Below, in pieces: positions 51,737 through 60,232 of a stretch of DNA of 64,000 nt. The stretch lies in NCBI GenBank assembly GCA_900753325.1, contig CAADYO010000018.1, positions 1-64,000 on the forward strand. The letters are read 5' to 3'. Position 1 is the stretch's first letter. Each line of letters begins with the position of its first letter. The translations under genes and the position numbers were made by a program. The DNA comes from Bacilli bacterium (lineage in GTDB: Bacteria; Bacillota_I; Bacilli_A; RF39; UBA660). The notes beneath the pieces are model-generated. The model was not told the DNA's origin. It saw only the letters and a program-made list of their open reading frames with translations, and made no database searches.

Positions 51737-52951
51737 ATGAATAATAATCAAAATAATGATTTTAATTCAGTATACAATAATACTAATACATCCTCAAATA
51801 ATACAAACATTTCAAATAATAATCAGTATAATACTGAAAACTTTCAAAGTAATAATCAACAGTATAGTAATATAAATAATACTACTAATAATTTCGATAC
51901 TATAATTGATTCTAATTCGCAAGTGTTTAATAACGCTATAAATATATCACCAATAAATCAATCAAATAATGAGCCAACGTCTTCTTATAAAAATAATCAT
52001 AATAATAAATCAAGTAATATTTCATTAAATCCTAATATTACAGATTTTCATAGAAGAAATTTACTAATGGCTTTTGTAGGATTCAAATATGAAAAGTTTT
52101 GTAAAGAAAAGTTTAATGTATGTGCTCTAATATTTGCCGAATATTATTTATTTTATAGACGCATGACTACGTTGGCCCTAATGTTTTTATTAATTCGTAG
52201 TGCTTGTTTTATTTTATCAAAACCATTATATTCAATTATTATTAACATAATTCTAGCATTTAGTTTTAATAAGCTATACTTATATCATGCTAAAAGAAAA
52301 ATACTAAGCCTTGAAAAACGTAATAAAAATGCAACCTATGAAGCATTAAGAAATTTGACTTTGTCAGCTGGTGGAACTAAGCCATCAAGTGCTGTCTTTG
52401 CTCTTTCTGCAAACGTTATTATATCTATAATTACAATAGTTGTTATGAGTATTTCTGGAGGAACACTCAATGGTAAATTACCAAATATAAATATTTTAGT
52501 ATTACTTGGAAAAAATCCTGAATTTAAAGGCGAATTACCTTACGAAGAAAATATTAATATAAATAATTATTATGAAATACAAATGCCAAGTGAAATTTCT
52601 AGCTCTGCTACTACTGATAATAATATAATAGGTGGAATTAAAACAAATCCAAATGATAATTATAGTAATTGTCATTATAAATTTAATGCCCTAAAAGGAT
52701 ATAATGACCCTAAAAATTTAGCCAATCAAATGGCAAAGTATTATAATTCCCCAAATAAGCCAGAAGAACTACAAATAAATAGTATTACTTGGTATCATAT
52801 AACTTATGAAAATACCGGAACTGTTAATGCATATTTAACTTCTAGAAATAAAAGAGTTTATATTTATGAATTTAGAGAAGAGCAAAATGCTAATTCAACA
52901 TCCTGTGAAGAATACAACAATAGTATTATTAATTCTATATATTATAAGTAA
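51737..52951 (+). CDS. Asn-rich N-terminal tail plus DUF2628-like membrane protein
   Basis: A 404-residue protein. Residues 1-100 are a low-complexity tail of Asn, Ser, Thr and Gln. It then shows FVGFKYEKFCKEKFNVCALI and FAEYYLFYRRM, a pattern like DUF2628, with hydrophobic helices near residues 145-180 and 220-245. The C-terminal 150 residues face outside, with Cys near 314 and 395. It starts one base after the rmuC stop, behind GAGGAGGTTTA. The AT-rich base composition favours Asn codons, which may explain the tail. The function is unknown. Confidence 0.72.
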   Translation: MNNNQNNDFNSVYNNTNTSSNNTNISNNNQYNTENFQSNNQQYSNINNTTNNFDTIIDSNSQVFNNAINISPINQSNNEPTSSYKNNHNNKSSNISLNPNITDFHRRNLLMAFVGFKYEKFCKEKFNVCALIFAEYYLFYRRMTTLALMFLLIRSACFILSKPLYSIIINIILAFSFNKLYLYHAKRKILSLEKRNKNATYEALRNLTLSAGGTKPSSAVFALSANVIISIITIVVMSISGGTLNGKLPNINILVLLGKNPEFKGELPYEENININNYYEIQMPSEISSSATTDNNIIGGIKTNPNDNYSNCHYKFNALKGYNDPKNLANQMAKYYNSPNKPEELQINSITWYHITYENTGTVNAYLTSRNKRVYIYEFREEQNANSTSCEEYNNSIINSIYYK

Positions 52952-52979
52952 AAGCACCAATGTGCTTTTTTCTTTTTTT
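52950..52979 (+). terminator. Intrinsic terminator of the rmuC operon
   Basis: AAAAGCAC and GTGCTTTT form a perfect 8-bp stem with loop CAAT, followed by TTCTTTTTTT. Confidence 0.88.
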
Positions 52980-53012
52980 ATAAGGAATTTGTTTTTTAAA
53001 CTTTTATAACTA

Positions 53013-53284
53013 TGCCCATTGGCAAATAAATGTTTGTATTTTGTTGTAGTAAGACAAAATTATGAAGGTGTATCATATGTATAAAGCTTATAAGTTTAAA
53101 CTCTATCCTGTTTGAGTCATAATAAAAATAGTTGAGATATAAATATAAATAGTTTGTCAAAACGATTAAAGAATTATAAATAAATTAAGTACGGTAGCGA
53201 CTATCGGAATTTAACCATATGGAGAATAGAGATTACTCTATTCTGTGAAATAGGTAATTTTATTGGTGACGACCAAACGACAAA
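53013..53284 (+). mobile_element. Internally deleted IS200/IS605-type element (tnpB remnant)
   Basis: At 53077 an ATG behind GAAGGTG begins MYKAYKFKLYPV followed by TGA. This is the standard start of IS605-family TnpB proteins, and it breaks off after 12 codons. From about 53182 a second in-frame fragment reads NKLSTVATIGI, stop, PYGE, matching the C-terminal TVGTTGI..GE region of such proteins. About 350 codons between are missing. A short hairpin TGCC/GGCA (53013-53024) on the left and a 9-bp hairpin on the right could be the element's ends. Exact borders are estimated. Confidence 0.6.
53223..53244 (+). repeat. Perfect hairpin in the right end of the tnpB remnant
   Basis: AGAATAGAG and CTCTATTCT form a perfect 9-bp stem with loop ATTA. 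In IS200/IS605 elements the right end carries such a hairpin, and the omega RNA that guides TnpB ends in this region. Confidence 0.6.
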
Positions 53285-53572
53285 ATGAAATTTGTTCTTT
53301 GCTCTAAAAAACATTTGTTAATAAGTCCTAAAAAAATTATCACTAACATAGATTTTATTATGATGACAAGAATACTAATAATGCTGATAGCTTTCATAAT
53401 GATGGTATATGGTCTAACTTATATAATTATATACATTAATTTATTTACATTTGGTTATACTATAAAAGAATATATAATTTTTATATTAGGTCAAAAAGAA
53501 TGCTGGCTATATATAATTGGACTATTAATGCAAATAATTTTACTTTATACATGGAAAGGAAAAAGAAGATGA
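53285..53572 (+). CDS. Small membrane protein, unknown function
   Basis: A 95-residue protein with two hydrophobic helices (about residues 27-55 and 70-90) and a basic end (WKGKRR). It starts directly beyond the tnpB remnant without a clear ribosome site. A start at the internal ATG 53360 is possible, and the first 25 residues may not be translated. It overlaps the next gene by the ATGA junction, which supports it as a real gene. I do not recognise a family. Confidence 0.5.
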   Translation: MKFVLCSKKHLLISPKKIITNIDFIMMTRILIMLIAFIMMVYGLTYIIIYINLFTFGYTIKEYIIFILGQKECWLYIIGLLMQIILLYTWKGKRR

Positions 53573-54213
53573 CTTATATTTATGATATATTATTAAATTT
53601 TACAGATGATGAAAACTATTTTGAATTTTATGAGTGGAAAGAAGATGATTCCTTTGAACATATAAAAAGAATTCCTATAATAAGAATTTCAAAAGAACAA
53701 ATGCAAGAAATTATGTTTAACAAGATTAAAGTATTGCAAGATTTTCTAGAACTAATTAAAGGAAATACTATTTCTTACAAAAATAAAAAAGATATTAAAT
53801 ATGGTTGCCTAGTATGTGATTTAAATAAAGCAATAGCTCTAGAATTTAATAGTAAAGGACTTATTTTAAGTAAAAGCAGCCTTCTTTTAGATGAAGAAGA
53901 AGATGTTATTGATGAAACATCATTGCTTGATGAAGAGAAAATTAATTATGAACTTATTGAAAAATATCATTTTGATTATTTTTTAACTAGAGATGAAACA
54001 TTTAAGAAAAGGTATCTTTTAAAGGAAATAGAATATTTAAAAAAGCAAAAAAATTATGATAAATTTAACTATCTATATGAAGAGATTTTTCCGAAGGATG
54101 ATTTATCATTCACGGAACGTTTAACTAAACTAGTAACTGAGATTAAGGAAAATTACAATTCTAAATTTAACGATTTATATGAAATAGTTCGTCTAACATA
54201 TATAAAAAAATAG
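53569..54213 (+). CDS. DUF3603 protein (YjbA-like)
   Basis: A 214-residue cytoplasmic protein. YIYDILLNFTDDENYFEFYE and EWKEDDSFEHIKRIPIIRIS at the N-terminus match DUF3603, which in Bacillus is YjbA next to trpS, as here. KYGCLVCDLNKAIALEFNSKG is the middle strand region, and an acidic loop (LDEEEDVIDETSLLDEE) follows. The ATG overlaps the stop of the preceding gene (ATGA). The function is unknown in all species. Its stop codon lies in a hairpin shared with trpS. Confidence 0.82.
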   Translation: MTYIYDILLNFTDDENYFEFYEWKEDDSFEHIKRIPIIRISKEQMQEIMFNKIKVLQDFLELIKGNTISYKNKKDIKYGCLVCDLNKAIALEFNSKGLILSKSSLLLDEEEDVIDETSLLDEEKINYELIEKYHFDYFLTRDETFKKRYLLKEIEYLKKQKNYDKFNYLYEEIFPKDDLSFTERLTKLVTEIKENYNSKFNDLYEIVRLTYIKK

Positions 54214-54238
54214 ATTACTTTTATTAGTAATCTATTTT
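54203..54238. terminator. Bidirectional terminator shared by the DUF3603 gene and trpS
   Basis: TAGATTACT and AGTAATCTA form a perfect 9-bp stem with loop TTTATT. A T-run follows on both strands. The stop codons of both convergent genes lie in the stem-loop. Confidence 0.8.
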
Positions 54239-55225
54239 CATTGCTTTTCGAACTTTTTTAATTTGTTCTTTTGCTTTTTCGCGAGCTATATTTGTTCCTT
54301 CACTTAGTATTTTATCAACAGCATCAGGATGTTCTTCATAGTATTTTCTTCTTTCCTTAATTGGTTTTAAAAAACTGTTCATAGCATCAATTAATTCACG
54401 TTTGCATTGAACACAGCCACGACTACCAGCCTTACATTCCTTGCATACTTTTTCTACATTTTCATGGTTATTAACTAATTTATGATAATAATAAACCATA
54501 CATATATCTGGATTAGCTGGATCATCTTTTCTAATTTTATTAGGATCTGTTACAGCTGCCATTATTTTTTCTTTTATTGTATCCTGATCATCTACTAGAT
54601 ATATAGCATTACCCAAACTTTTACCCATTTTATCATTACCATCAAGCCCTTTAACTCTTGTTGCTGTACTTAAAACATGTTCAGGCTCTTTTAAAGTATC
54701 CCCATAAATTGCGTTAAATTTACGTACAATTTCTCGACACTGTTCAATTAAAGGTAATTGATCATCTCCAACTGGAACAAGTTCACCATCAAAAGCTGTA
54801 ATATCAGCAGCTTGTGAAACTGGATAACCCAAAAATCCATATGTGATAGATTCACCATTATTACCAAATAGTTCCTTCTTTTGAGCAATTTCAGTCTTAA
54901 CAGTTGGATTTCTCTCAAGTCTTGCCACCGTAACTAAATTAGAATAGAAAACAGTAAGTTCCGCAATCTCTGGTATTTTAGATTGTAAGAAGAAGTGAAC
55001 CTTTTCAGGATTTAGGCCAACAGCCAATAAATCCTTTGTAATTTCATAAACATTAGTTCTAACTTTTTCTGGATTATTAAAGTTATCAGTCAAAGCTTGA
55101 ACATCCGCAATTTCTAAATAAAAGTCATAATCATTTTGCATCTTTACCCAGTTTTGTGAAGCACCAAAATAATGGCCTAAATGCAAATTACCAGTAGGGC
55201 GTAGCCCAGTTAAAATAGTTTTCAT
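54224..55225 (-). CDS. trpS: Tryptophanyl-tRNA synthetase
   Basis: A 333-residue class I synthetase that charges tRNA-Trp. The HIGH-type motif is GLRPTGNLHLGHYFGA at residues 8-22. The signature Asp for Trp binding is within GYPVSQAADITAF near 133. The KMSKS motif appears as DKMGKSLGN at 198-206. In the C-terminal part, cysteines fit C-x21-C-x6-C-x2-C (in DICMVY, KECKAGSRGCVQC), the pattern of the [4Fe-4S] cluster site of Thermotoga TrpRS. Transcription starts from a minus-strand promoter and passes a T-box leader. Confidence 0.96.
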   Translation of the reverse strand: MKTILTGLRPTGNLHLGHYFGASQNWVKMQNDYDFYLEIADVQALTDNFNNPEKVRTNVYEITKDLLAVGLNPEKVHFFLQSKIPEIAELTVFYSNLVTVARLERNPTVKTEIAQKKELFGNNGESITYGFLGYPVSQAADITAFDGELVPVGDDQLPLIEQCREIVRKFNAIYGDTLKEPEHVLSTATRVKGLDGNDKMGKSLGNAIYLVDDQDTIKEKIMAAVTDPNKIRKDDPANPDICMVYYYHKLVNNHENVEKVCKECKAGSRGCVQCKRELIDAMNSFLKPIKERRKYYEEHPDAVDKILSEGTNIAREKAKEQIKKVRKAMKIDY

Positions 55226-55533
55226 AATAAATCTCCTTTATTTCTCAATTTTTCTAACTTAAAATATTCAAACACCATCGTTTCTTCATAATAAACATAA
55301 ATATCACTCCTGAAAAATAAAAAACTCTTAAATTCTAATATAGGAAAAGAGTTTTGTGCCACCTAACATAGTTCATATACTATCATATATGTCCTATTTG
55401 TAACTTTATACTAAAATTTCCAAAAGGCACTCATTAGTCCATTCAATATTAATCCGTTGCAATTTTTCACCAAACAATTGCTCTCTATAAACTTCAATAA
55501 TACTTACTAATCTAAGCCATAGTTTTCTTAACT
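55226..55533 (-). promoter_or_regulatory. T-box riboswitch leader of trpS (tryptophan specifier)
   Basis: The roughly 300-base leader on the minus strand has the stem I start AGAGAGCAATTG with TTTGGTGAAAA and ATTGC (55471-55486 region). A TGG specifier sits in GAATGGACTAATG at 55439-55441. The T-box proper is TTAGGTGGCAC near 55357-55367, whose TGGC can pair with the GCCA end of tRNA-Trp. A terminator stem AAAACTCTT/AAGAGTTTT follows with a T-rich tract (55312-55355). Uncharged tRNA-Trp would stop termination and switch trpS on. Confidence 0.88.
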
Positions 55534-55539
55534 GCTTAA

Positions 55540-55568
55540 ATAATAACATATCAATTTTAAATTGTCAA
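55540..55568 (-). promoter_or_regulatory. Promoter for the trpS leader
   Basis: On the minus strand, consensus TTGACA and TATTAT are separated by 17 bases. It stands back to back with the tig promoter. Confidence 0.8.
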
Positions 55569-55615
55569 ACCAGCCCTAATCGTTTTGTATAACTGATGCT
55601 TATGATGAAAAAAGG

Positions 55616-55644
55616 TTGTCTAAAAAGTAATTATAAGTTATAAT
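55616..55644 (+). promoter_or_regulatory. Promoter for tig
   Basis: TTGTCT and consensus TATAAT are separated by 17 bases, 22 bases before the tig start, with ribosome site TTGGAGGG between. Confidence 0.75.
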
Positions 55645-55666
55645 ATTAGAAGTTGGAGGGATATAT

Positions 55667-56971
55667 ATGGCAAAAGATGCAAAAACAAAAGAAACTAAAA
55701 AAGAAGAAACTAAAACTAAGAAAAATGTTCATGAAGTGCCTGTAAAAATTGAAGGTGAAAAATGGAAAGACGCTTTAGACAAAGTATTTGCTAAAAAGCA
55801 AAAGACAGCTAAAGTTGACGGTTTCCGTACTGGAAAGGTGCCAAGAGATATTTACGAAAAACATTTTGGTAAAGAGTCTTTATTCTTAGAAGCTGCAGAT
55901 CTATTACTACAAGATGCTTATTTAAAAGCAATGGAAGATTCAAAACTAATTCCAGTAGTACAACCTGCAGTTGACCTAAAAGGAATAGATGAAAATGGTG
56001 TTGAATTCACATTTAAAATCATTACTAAACCAGAAGTGAAAATTAAAAAATATAAAGGTTTAAATATTAAACCAGAAAAAGTAGAAGTATCAGAAGATGA
56101 AATCAATCACGAACTTGGACATTTATTAGAAAGATATACTGAACTAGTAACAAAAGAAGATGGAAAAGTTGAAGACGGTGATGTTGCTGTTATTGACTTT
56201 GAAGGTTTTAAAGATGGTGTAGCTTTTGACGGAGGAAAAGGTGAAAATTATTCTCTAGAAATTGGTTCACATACATTCATCCCTGGTTTTGAAGAACAAG
56301 TAATTGGTATGAAAACAGGTGAAGAAAAAGATATTGAATTAACTTTCCCAGAGGATTATGGTGCAAAAGATCTAGCTGGAGCTAAAGTTGTTTTCAAAGT
56401 AAAAGTAAATGAAATCAAAACAAAAGAAAAAAGAGAGTTAGATGAAGAGTTTTTTGAGGATTTAGGAATGGAAGGCGTTGATTCCGAAGAAACATTAAAA
56501 GAAGAAATTAAAAAATCATTAATGGCTCAAAAAGAAGTAGATGCTGAAAATCAATACATTGATAAGATTCTAGAAGAAGTTGGCAAAAATGTTGAAGTTG
56601 ATATTCCAGAAGAAATGGTTGATGAAGAAGTAGATAGATTATTAAAGAGATTTGAAGAACAAATGAAAATGCAAGGAATTTCACTTGACTTATACTATCA
56701 ATTCACAAACACCACTGAAAAAGATTTAAAGAGTCAAATGGAAAAAGAAGCATATTCAAATGTTTTATATCGCCTAATGCTAGAAGAAATCATGAATTTA
56801 GAAAAGATTGAAGTAAGCGAAGAAGAAGCTTCTAAAGAAGCAGAAGAATTAGCTAAAAAATATCAAATGGAAAAAGATGAATTCTTAAGTAAATTTGGCG
56901 GACTTGATATGATTCAATATGATTTAGAAATGCGTAAAACTCTAGATTTATTAAAAGAATTAAATAAGTAG
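55667..56971 (+). CDS. tig: Trigger factor (ribosome-associated chaperone, prolyl isomerase)
   Basis: A 434-residue chaperone. A Lys/Glu-rich tail (residues 1-22) is followed by the ribosome-binding domain with the signature GFRTGKVPRDIYEKHFG near 52. The FKBP-type isomerase domain follows (about 150-240; GDVAVIDFEGFKDGVAFDGG and FIPGFEEQVIGMKTGEEKDI), then the C-terminal helical chaperone arms. Length matches the family. It is followed by lon, as tig and lon lie close in Bacillus (there with clpX and lonB between). Confidence 0.96.
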   Translation: MAKDAKTKETKKEETKTKKNVHEVPVKIEGEKWKDALDKVFAKKQKTAKVDGFRTGKVPRDIYEKHFGKESLFLEAADLLLQDAYLKAMEDSKLIPVVQPAVDLKGIDENGVEFTFKIITKPEVKIKKYKGLNIKPEKVEVSEDEINHELGHLLERYTELVTKEDGKVEDGDVAVIDFEGFKDGVAFDGGKGENYSLEIGSHTFIPGFEEQVIGMKTGEEKDIELTFPEDYGAKDLAGAKVVFKVKVNEIKTKEKRELDEEFFEDLGMEGVDSEETLKEEIKKSLMAQKEVDAENQYIDKILEEVGKNVEVDIPEEMVDEEVDRLLKRFEEQMKMQGISLDLYYQFTNTTEKDLKSQMEKEAYSNVLYRLMLEEIMNLEKIEVSEEEASKEAEELAKKYQMEKDEFLSKFGGLDMIQYDLEMRKTLDLLKELNK

Positions 56972-56989
56972 AAAATAGTGATAAGTAAT

Positions 56990-57018
56990 AGTGATAATTA
57001 AATCACTTTTTCTTTTTG
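56990..57018 (+). terminator. Intrinsic terminator of tig
   Basis: AGTGAT and ATCACT form a 6-bp stem around loop AATTAA, followed by TTTTTCTTTTT. Confidence 0.65.
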
Positions 57019-57111
57019 TAAAAATTATGAAAAAAATAATAATTTACTTTAAAAAATATAAAAATTCATATATAATAAAAAGCATACAAAAAATTTGGAG
57101 GTGAATATCCC

Positions 57112-59409
57112 ATGGAAAATGAAAAACTAAGAGTTTTAATTATAAATGATATGGTCATCTTTCCAAATAATGAAGTCAGAATAGAATATGATAAAAATTT
57201 TGATAAACAAATGAGTGAGACATTCGAGTGTAATGACGACTATATTTTAATTGTAAATCCAATTGATGAAGATTCAGATATTGATATTACCTCACTACCA
57301 AATTATGGTGTGCTAGGTAAGATAAAATTAAAAATAAATGTTCCTAATGGTAAAACCAGAGTTGTAATTGAAGGCTTAGAACGTGTAGAAGTAGTAAATT
57401 ATACATTTGAAAGTAAAAATTATACAGCTAGTTATAAAGCCTTAAATCTACCAGCTATTCCAAATGAAAAAAACTACATAAATGTCTTAATCAAAACATT
57501 AGAGCATTATATTGAAAAAGTTCCATACATAGGAAATGCTATAATGGGACAAATAAGTAATATAAATAATTTAGATGAACTTTGTGACTTAATGGCTAGT
57601 TTTTTAAATATCGATTATCAAAGAAAAAAGAAATATATAACCTCACCAAGTCCAATTGATAGATGTAAATATTTAATTGAAGACATTAATGAAGAAATTC
57701 AGTTTGTAGAATTAGAACGAAAAATAGAATCAGAAGTAGAAAAAGAGTTAAATGAAACTCAAAAGGAATACTTTTTACGTGAAAAAATCAAGGCCATGCA
57801 AAAAGAACTTGGAGAGTCAAATAGCAAAGATGATGAAGTAGTTCGTCTAAAGAAAAAAATATCAAAATTAAAATGCAACTCCAAAGTAAAAGAGAAAATA
57901 ACTAGAGAACTAGCTCGTTATGAAGCTATAAACAGTAATTCACCAGAACTTGGAATAATAAGAGATTACCTAGATTGGATGTTAAACCTACCATGGAATA
58001 AATATACTAAGGATAACGAAGATTTAGCAAAAGTAAAATCTATTTTAGATAGTTCACATTATGCCCTAGAAGAAGTAAAAGAAAGAATTCTAGAGTACTT
58101 GGCTGTAAAACAAAATACCAATAATTCTCGTAGTCCAATTATTTGTTTAGTAGGTCCACCAGGCGTTGGTAAAACATCACTAGCAATTAGTATTGCTAAC
58201 AGTTTAAATAGAAAAGTAGCCAAGATAAGTGTTGGTGGAATAAATGATGAAGCCGAAATAATAGGACATAGACGTACCTATATTGGAGCTAATCCCGGAC
58301 GTATAATTCAAGGAATTAGACGAGCAGGCACTTCTAATCCAGTCTTTATAATTGATGAGATAGATAAAATGACTAAAGATATTAAAGGTGACCCAGCCAG
58401 TAGTTTACTAGAGGTTTTAGATCCAGAACAAAATAGTAAATTCTCAGATCACTATATAGAAGAAGAGTTTGATCTTTCCAAAGTGCTTTTTATTGCAACA
58501 GCAAATTATATCGAACAAATTCCATATGAACTACGTGATCGTCTAGAAATAATTAATTTATCAAGTTATACTGAATATGAAAAATTAGATATAGCTAAAA
58601 GACACTTGGTTCCAAAAGAATTAGAAGAACATGGTCTAACTCCATTACAAGTTCAAATAACAGATGAAGCAATTATGACTTTGATTAGAAACTACACTAA
58701 AGAAGCTGGTGTAAGAGAATTAGAAAGAATAATTGCAACATTGCTCAGAAAAATCGTAAAAGAAATTCTTCTAGGAAAAAATATTATCTTTTACAAAATC
58801 GATGAAAATAATCTTGAAACGTATATAGGAAAGAAGAAATATTTTTATACAGAAAATATTAAGAAAAATGAAATTGGCGTTGTAAATGGTATGGCTTATA
58901 CCGTTTTTGGCGGAGACATTTTACCAATAGAGGCTAATATATTTAAAGGTAAAGGAGACTTAATTTTAACCGGTTCATTAGGTGAAGTAATGCAAGAGTC
59001 CTGTCAAATTGCTCTAAGCTATATAAAATCCAATGCTAAAGAATTTGGAATAGACACTACCTTACTACAAGAAAATAATATTCATATTCACTTTCCAGAA
59101 GGAGCCGTATCTAAAGATGGTCCATCAGCCGGTATTGCTATTACAACAACTCTAATAAGTATTCTTTTAAACAAACCTATAAACTATACTATATCCATGA
59201 CTGGTGAAATAACCTTACATGGTAGAGTGTTAGGCATAGGTGGTCTAAAAGAAAAAATAATTGGTGCACATCGTGCTGGAATTAGGACAATTATTTTGCC
59301 AAGTGAAAATGAGAAAGATCTAGAAAAAGTACCAGAAGATATTATAAAAGATATCACTTTTATCTTTGTAAATAACTATCTTGAAATATATAAAAAGCTA
59401 TTTAAATAA
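57112..59409 (+). CDS. lon: ATP-dependent protease Lon (LonA)
   Basis: A 765-residue protease for misfolded and regulatory proteins. The N-terminal LAN domain (1-200) is followed by a coiled coil, and the AAA+ module has Walker A GPPGVGKTSLA near residue 347 and Walker B VFIIDEIDKM near 412. The C-terminal protease domain has the catalytic Ser in KDGPSAGIAIT near 670 and the Lys in GIGGLKEKIIGAHRAG near 712. The N-domain starts directly (ENEKLRVLIINDMVIFPNNE). The start follows TTGGAGGTGAATATCCC. A weak promoter (TTTAAA, 17 bases, TATAAT at 57071-57076) lies upstream. Confidence 0.97.
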   Translation: MENEKLRVLIINDMVIFPNNEVRIEYDKNFDKQMSETFECNDDYILIVNPIDEDSDIDITSLPNYGVLGKIKLKINVPNGKTRVVIEGLERVEVVNYTFESKNYTASYKALNLPAIPNEKNYINVLIKTLEHYIEKVPYIGNAIMGQISNINNLDELCDLMASFLNIDYQRKKKYITSPSPIDRCKYLIEDINEEIQFVELERKIESEVEKELNETQKEYFLREKIKAMQKELGESNSKDDEVVRLKKKISKLKCNSKVKEKITRELARYEAINSNSPELGIIRDYLDWMLNLPWNKYTKDNEDLAKVKSILDSSHYALEEVKERILEYLAVKQNTNNSRSPIICLVGPPGVGKTSLAISIANSLNRKVAKISVGGINDEAEIIGHRRTYIGANPGRIIQGIRRAGTSNPVFIIDEIDKMTKDIKGDPASSLLEVLDPEQNSKFSDHYIEEEFDLSKVLFIATANYIEQIPYELRDRLEIINLSSYTEYEKLDIAKRHLVPKELEEHGLTPLQVQITDEAIMTLIRNYTKEAGVRELERIIATLLRKIVKEILLGKNIIFYKIDENNLETYIGKKKYFYTENIKKNEIGVVNGMAYTVFGGDILPIEANIFKGKGDLILTGSLGEVMQESCQIALSYIKSNAKEFGIDTTLLQENNIHIHFPEGAVSKDGPSAGIAITTTLISILLNKPINYTISMTGEITLHGRVLGIGGLKEKIIGAHRAGIRTIILPSENEKDLEKVPEDIIKDITFIFVNNYLEIYKKLFK

Positions 59410-59417
59410 GAGTACAA

Positions 59418-59443
59418 AAGAAGAATAATAGTTCTTCTTTTTT
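59418..59443 (+). terminator. Intrinsic terminator of lon
   Basis: AAGAAGAA and TTCTTCTT form a perfect 8-bp stem around loop TAATAG, followed by a T-run. Confidence 0.75.
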
Positions 59444-59467
59444 CATACTATGAGATAGGAGGGTAAT

Positions 59468-60232
59468 ATGAAAAAAACAATATCTTTTAAGAAAAATATA
59501 GAATTTCCAACAATGATTGGAGAAATAAGTGCTATATCATTGGACCATACATTAAAATTTGTTGACGAAAGTAATATAGCCGGAGAATTCAAAATAACTG
59601 GAAGCTACAAATTAACAGAAGCATCTCGTTTAGAGGAAAAGTTTGACTATACTATACCTGCCGAAATTGTTTTGCCAGAAAGAATAGATTTGACAACTGC
59701 CAAAATAAGTATAGATGATTTTTATTATGAGATAGAAAATGATGATGTTATGATTTGTTACATTGATGTAAAAGTTGAAGGTGTTGAAATAATTGAAACT
59801 AAAGAGGAAAAAGAAGAAGTTATCGCCGAAGAAAAACCAACAATAGAACCTAATAGTACCGAAGAAGATATAAAAATTGAAGAGAATCGTTGTCTAGAAC
59901 CAGAAAATAATCTTGAAAGAGAATGTGATGGAGATTTAGATAAAGGAGAAAGTGAAATGGAAAAAGCAGAAATAAAACCACCAATAATAGAAAAGGAGCC
60001 AGAAGATGAAAAAACAGAAGTACAAGAAAATGTTGGCTCATTATTTTCTTCCCTTAATAACAGTGAAGAAACTTTTGCAACATATTCAATATATATTCTT
60101 AGACAAGAAGAAACAGTGCAATCATTAATAGAAAAATATCATGTTACAAAAGAAGAACTAGAAAACTATAATGACCTAACAAATTTAACAATTGGTACCA
60201 AAATAATTGTCCCAAACACCAACAATGAGTAG
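59468..60232 (+). CDS. SpoVID-like protein with C-terminal LysM domain
   Basis: A 254-residue protein. The N-terminal 105 residues are strand-rich with FPTMIGEISAISLDHTLKF, DYTIPAEIVLPERIDL and IENDDVMICYIDVKVEGVE, resembling the N-terminal domain of the spore-coat morphogenetic protein SpoVID. A highly acidic Glu-rich linker follows (about 110-195), then a LysM domain (YILRQEETVQSLIEKYHVTK; LTIGTKIIVPN). SpoVID has the same order: N-domain, acidic linker, LysM. It overlaps a YsxE-like gene, the same partner as in Bacillus. No signal peptide. The role in an organism with no other coat gene in view is unclear. Confidence 0.78.
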   Translation: MKKTISFKKNIEFPTMIGEISAISLDHTLKFVDESNIAGEFKITGSYKLTEASRLEEKFDYTIPAEIVLPERIDLTTAKISIDDFYYEIENDDVMICYIDVKVEGVEIIETKEEKEEVIAEEKPTIEPNSTEEDIKIEENRCLEPENNLERECDGDLDKGESEMEKAEIKPPIIEKEPEDEKTEVQENVGSLFSSLNNSEETFATYSIYILRQEETVQSLIEKYHVTKEELENYNDLTNLTIGTKIIVPNTNNE

